Shown here one piece after another: positions 4,710 to 5,016 of a DNA stretch of 5,016 nucleotides (the first letter of the stretch is position 1; each line of letters begins with the position of its first letter). This stretch comes from DHVE2 group archaeon (GTDB taxonomy: Archaea > Thermoplasmatota > Thermoplasmata > Thermoplasmatales > Aciduliprofundaceae). Location of the stretch: positions 1 through 5,016 of the forward strand of contig WAOZ01000051.1 in NCBI GenBank assembly GCA_015520975.1, in the 5' to 3' direction. The notes under the pieces were generated by a model. That model was not told the origin of the DNA. It did no database searches and worked only from the letters and a program-made list of their open reading frames with translations. The translations under genes and the position numbers were made by a program.

Positions 4710-5016
4710 ATGGATATGGTTTTCAGCAATCAAACAATAAAAAACATACTTAACAGATACAGGAAAATTTGGGCTGTGGAATATGCAAATGGATTGCTCG
4801 GATGGGATCGAGAGGTGTATATGCCGAGAATGGGCGCTCTGGAACGCGGCGTGGCAAATGCTGAGTTATCCATGCTGGCGCAGAAATTCATACTAGAAGA
4901 AAATTTTGTAAATCTTGTGGAAAGTGTGAATGTAGATGAACTTAACGACTGGGAAAAGGGTGTAATACGAGTTTTAAAAAGAGAGATCAAACATGCCCGA
5001 GCAATTCCTCCAGAGG
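4710..5016 (+). CDS. Thermostable metallocarboxypeptidase, M32 family (5' part only)
   Basis: M32 carboxypeptidases are broad-specificity, metal-dependent enzymes that remove C-terminal residues from peptides in the cytosol; full proteins are about 500 aa. The first 102 codons are present here and the frame runs off the window. The N-terminus MDMVFSNQTIKNILNRYRKI matches closely, residue for residue, what I recall of Pyrococcus furiosus carboxypeptidase, followed by the family signature LLGWDREVYMP (29-39), GALERGVANAELSMLAQKF and an ELNDWEKGVIRVLKREI-K-ARAIPPE segment. The HExxH zinc site lies beyond the window, so catalysis cannot be verified. I chose ATG 4710 because it aligns with the Pyrococcus start; ATG 4695 and ATG 4716 are in frame, the latter with a GGTGAT site 4 nt before it. 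The gene is divergent from the coiled-coil protein gene with 120 nt between. Confidence 0.9.
   Translation, partial: MDMVFSNQTIKNILNRYRKIWAVEYANGLLGWDREVYMPRMGALERGVANAELSMLAQKFILEENFVNLVESVNVDELNDWEKGVIRVLKREIKHARAIPPE

Noticed and set aside
1..5016. CRISPR arrays, insertion sequences, tRNA/rRNA genes, riboswitches, phage or defence modules
   Set aside because: No spaced direct repeats, terminal inverted repeats, transposase/integrase motifs or tRNA-like cloverleaf sequences were seen. No intergenic stretch exceeds about 120 nt.

Overview
The window looks like a gene-dense chromosomal segment of a euryarchaeon, most likely a thermophile or acidophile of the Thermoplasmatota/DHVE2 kind; the lineage is an inference with modest confidence. 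Archaeal signs are: a stand-alone archaeal/fungal-type diaminopyrimidine reductase (ArfC) instead of the bacterial fused RibD; an archaeal-style ICC-like phosphoesterase; the start of an M32 carboxypeptidase resembling Pyrococcus carboxypeptidase; and AT-rich BRE/TATA-like boxes centred 25-28 nt upstream of several start codons, the geometry of leaderless archaeal mRNAs. No mobile element, CRISPR array, tRNA or rRNA was seen.

Layout, left to right. Positions 3-212 (+) hold the end of a small protein of unknown function. Next is a two-gene + strand unit: arfC (267-941, riboflavin/F420 precursor synthesis) overlapping a calcineurin-like metallophosphoesterase (919-1611). That gene runs tail to tail, with a 44-nt overlap, into a minus-strand unit transcribed from about 2928: an RNase PH (2928-2215) overlapping by 16 nt a free-standing class II glutamine amidotransferase (2230-1568). 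An 85-nt divergent promoter region (2929-3013) separates this unit from a small 3-TM protein with a proline-rich C-terminus (3014-3397, +). Its stop lies 4 nt from the stop of a convergent 3-TM protein with a proline-rich N-terminus (3863-3402, -). A basic, coiled-coil protein of unknown function follows (4589-3960, -). After a 120-nt divergent promoter region comes the 5' part of an M32 metallocarboxypeptidase gene (4710 to the window edge, +).

How the genes relate: ArfC and the phosphoesterase are translationally coupled, which is notable because riboflavin synthesis needs a phosphatase after the ArfC step and, to my knowledge, the archaeal enzyme is not settled. The RNase PH has bacterial tRNA-processing RNase PH signatures rather than those of the archaeal exosome subunit Rrp41, and it lies outside the usual archaeal exosome gene cluster; its coupling to an amidotransferase of unknown acceptor is unexplained. 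The two convergent proline-rich membrane proteins and the basic coiled-coil protein are the least explained genes. Nothing here proves a new system; the best leads are the arfC-phosphoesterase pair, the RNase PH-amidotransferase pair and the proline-rich membrane protein pair.
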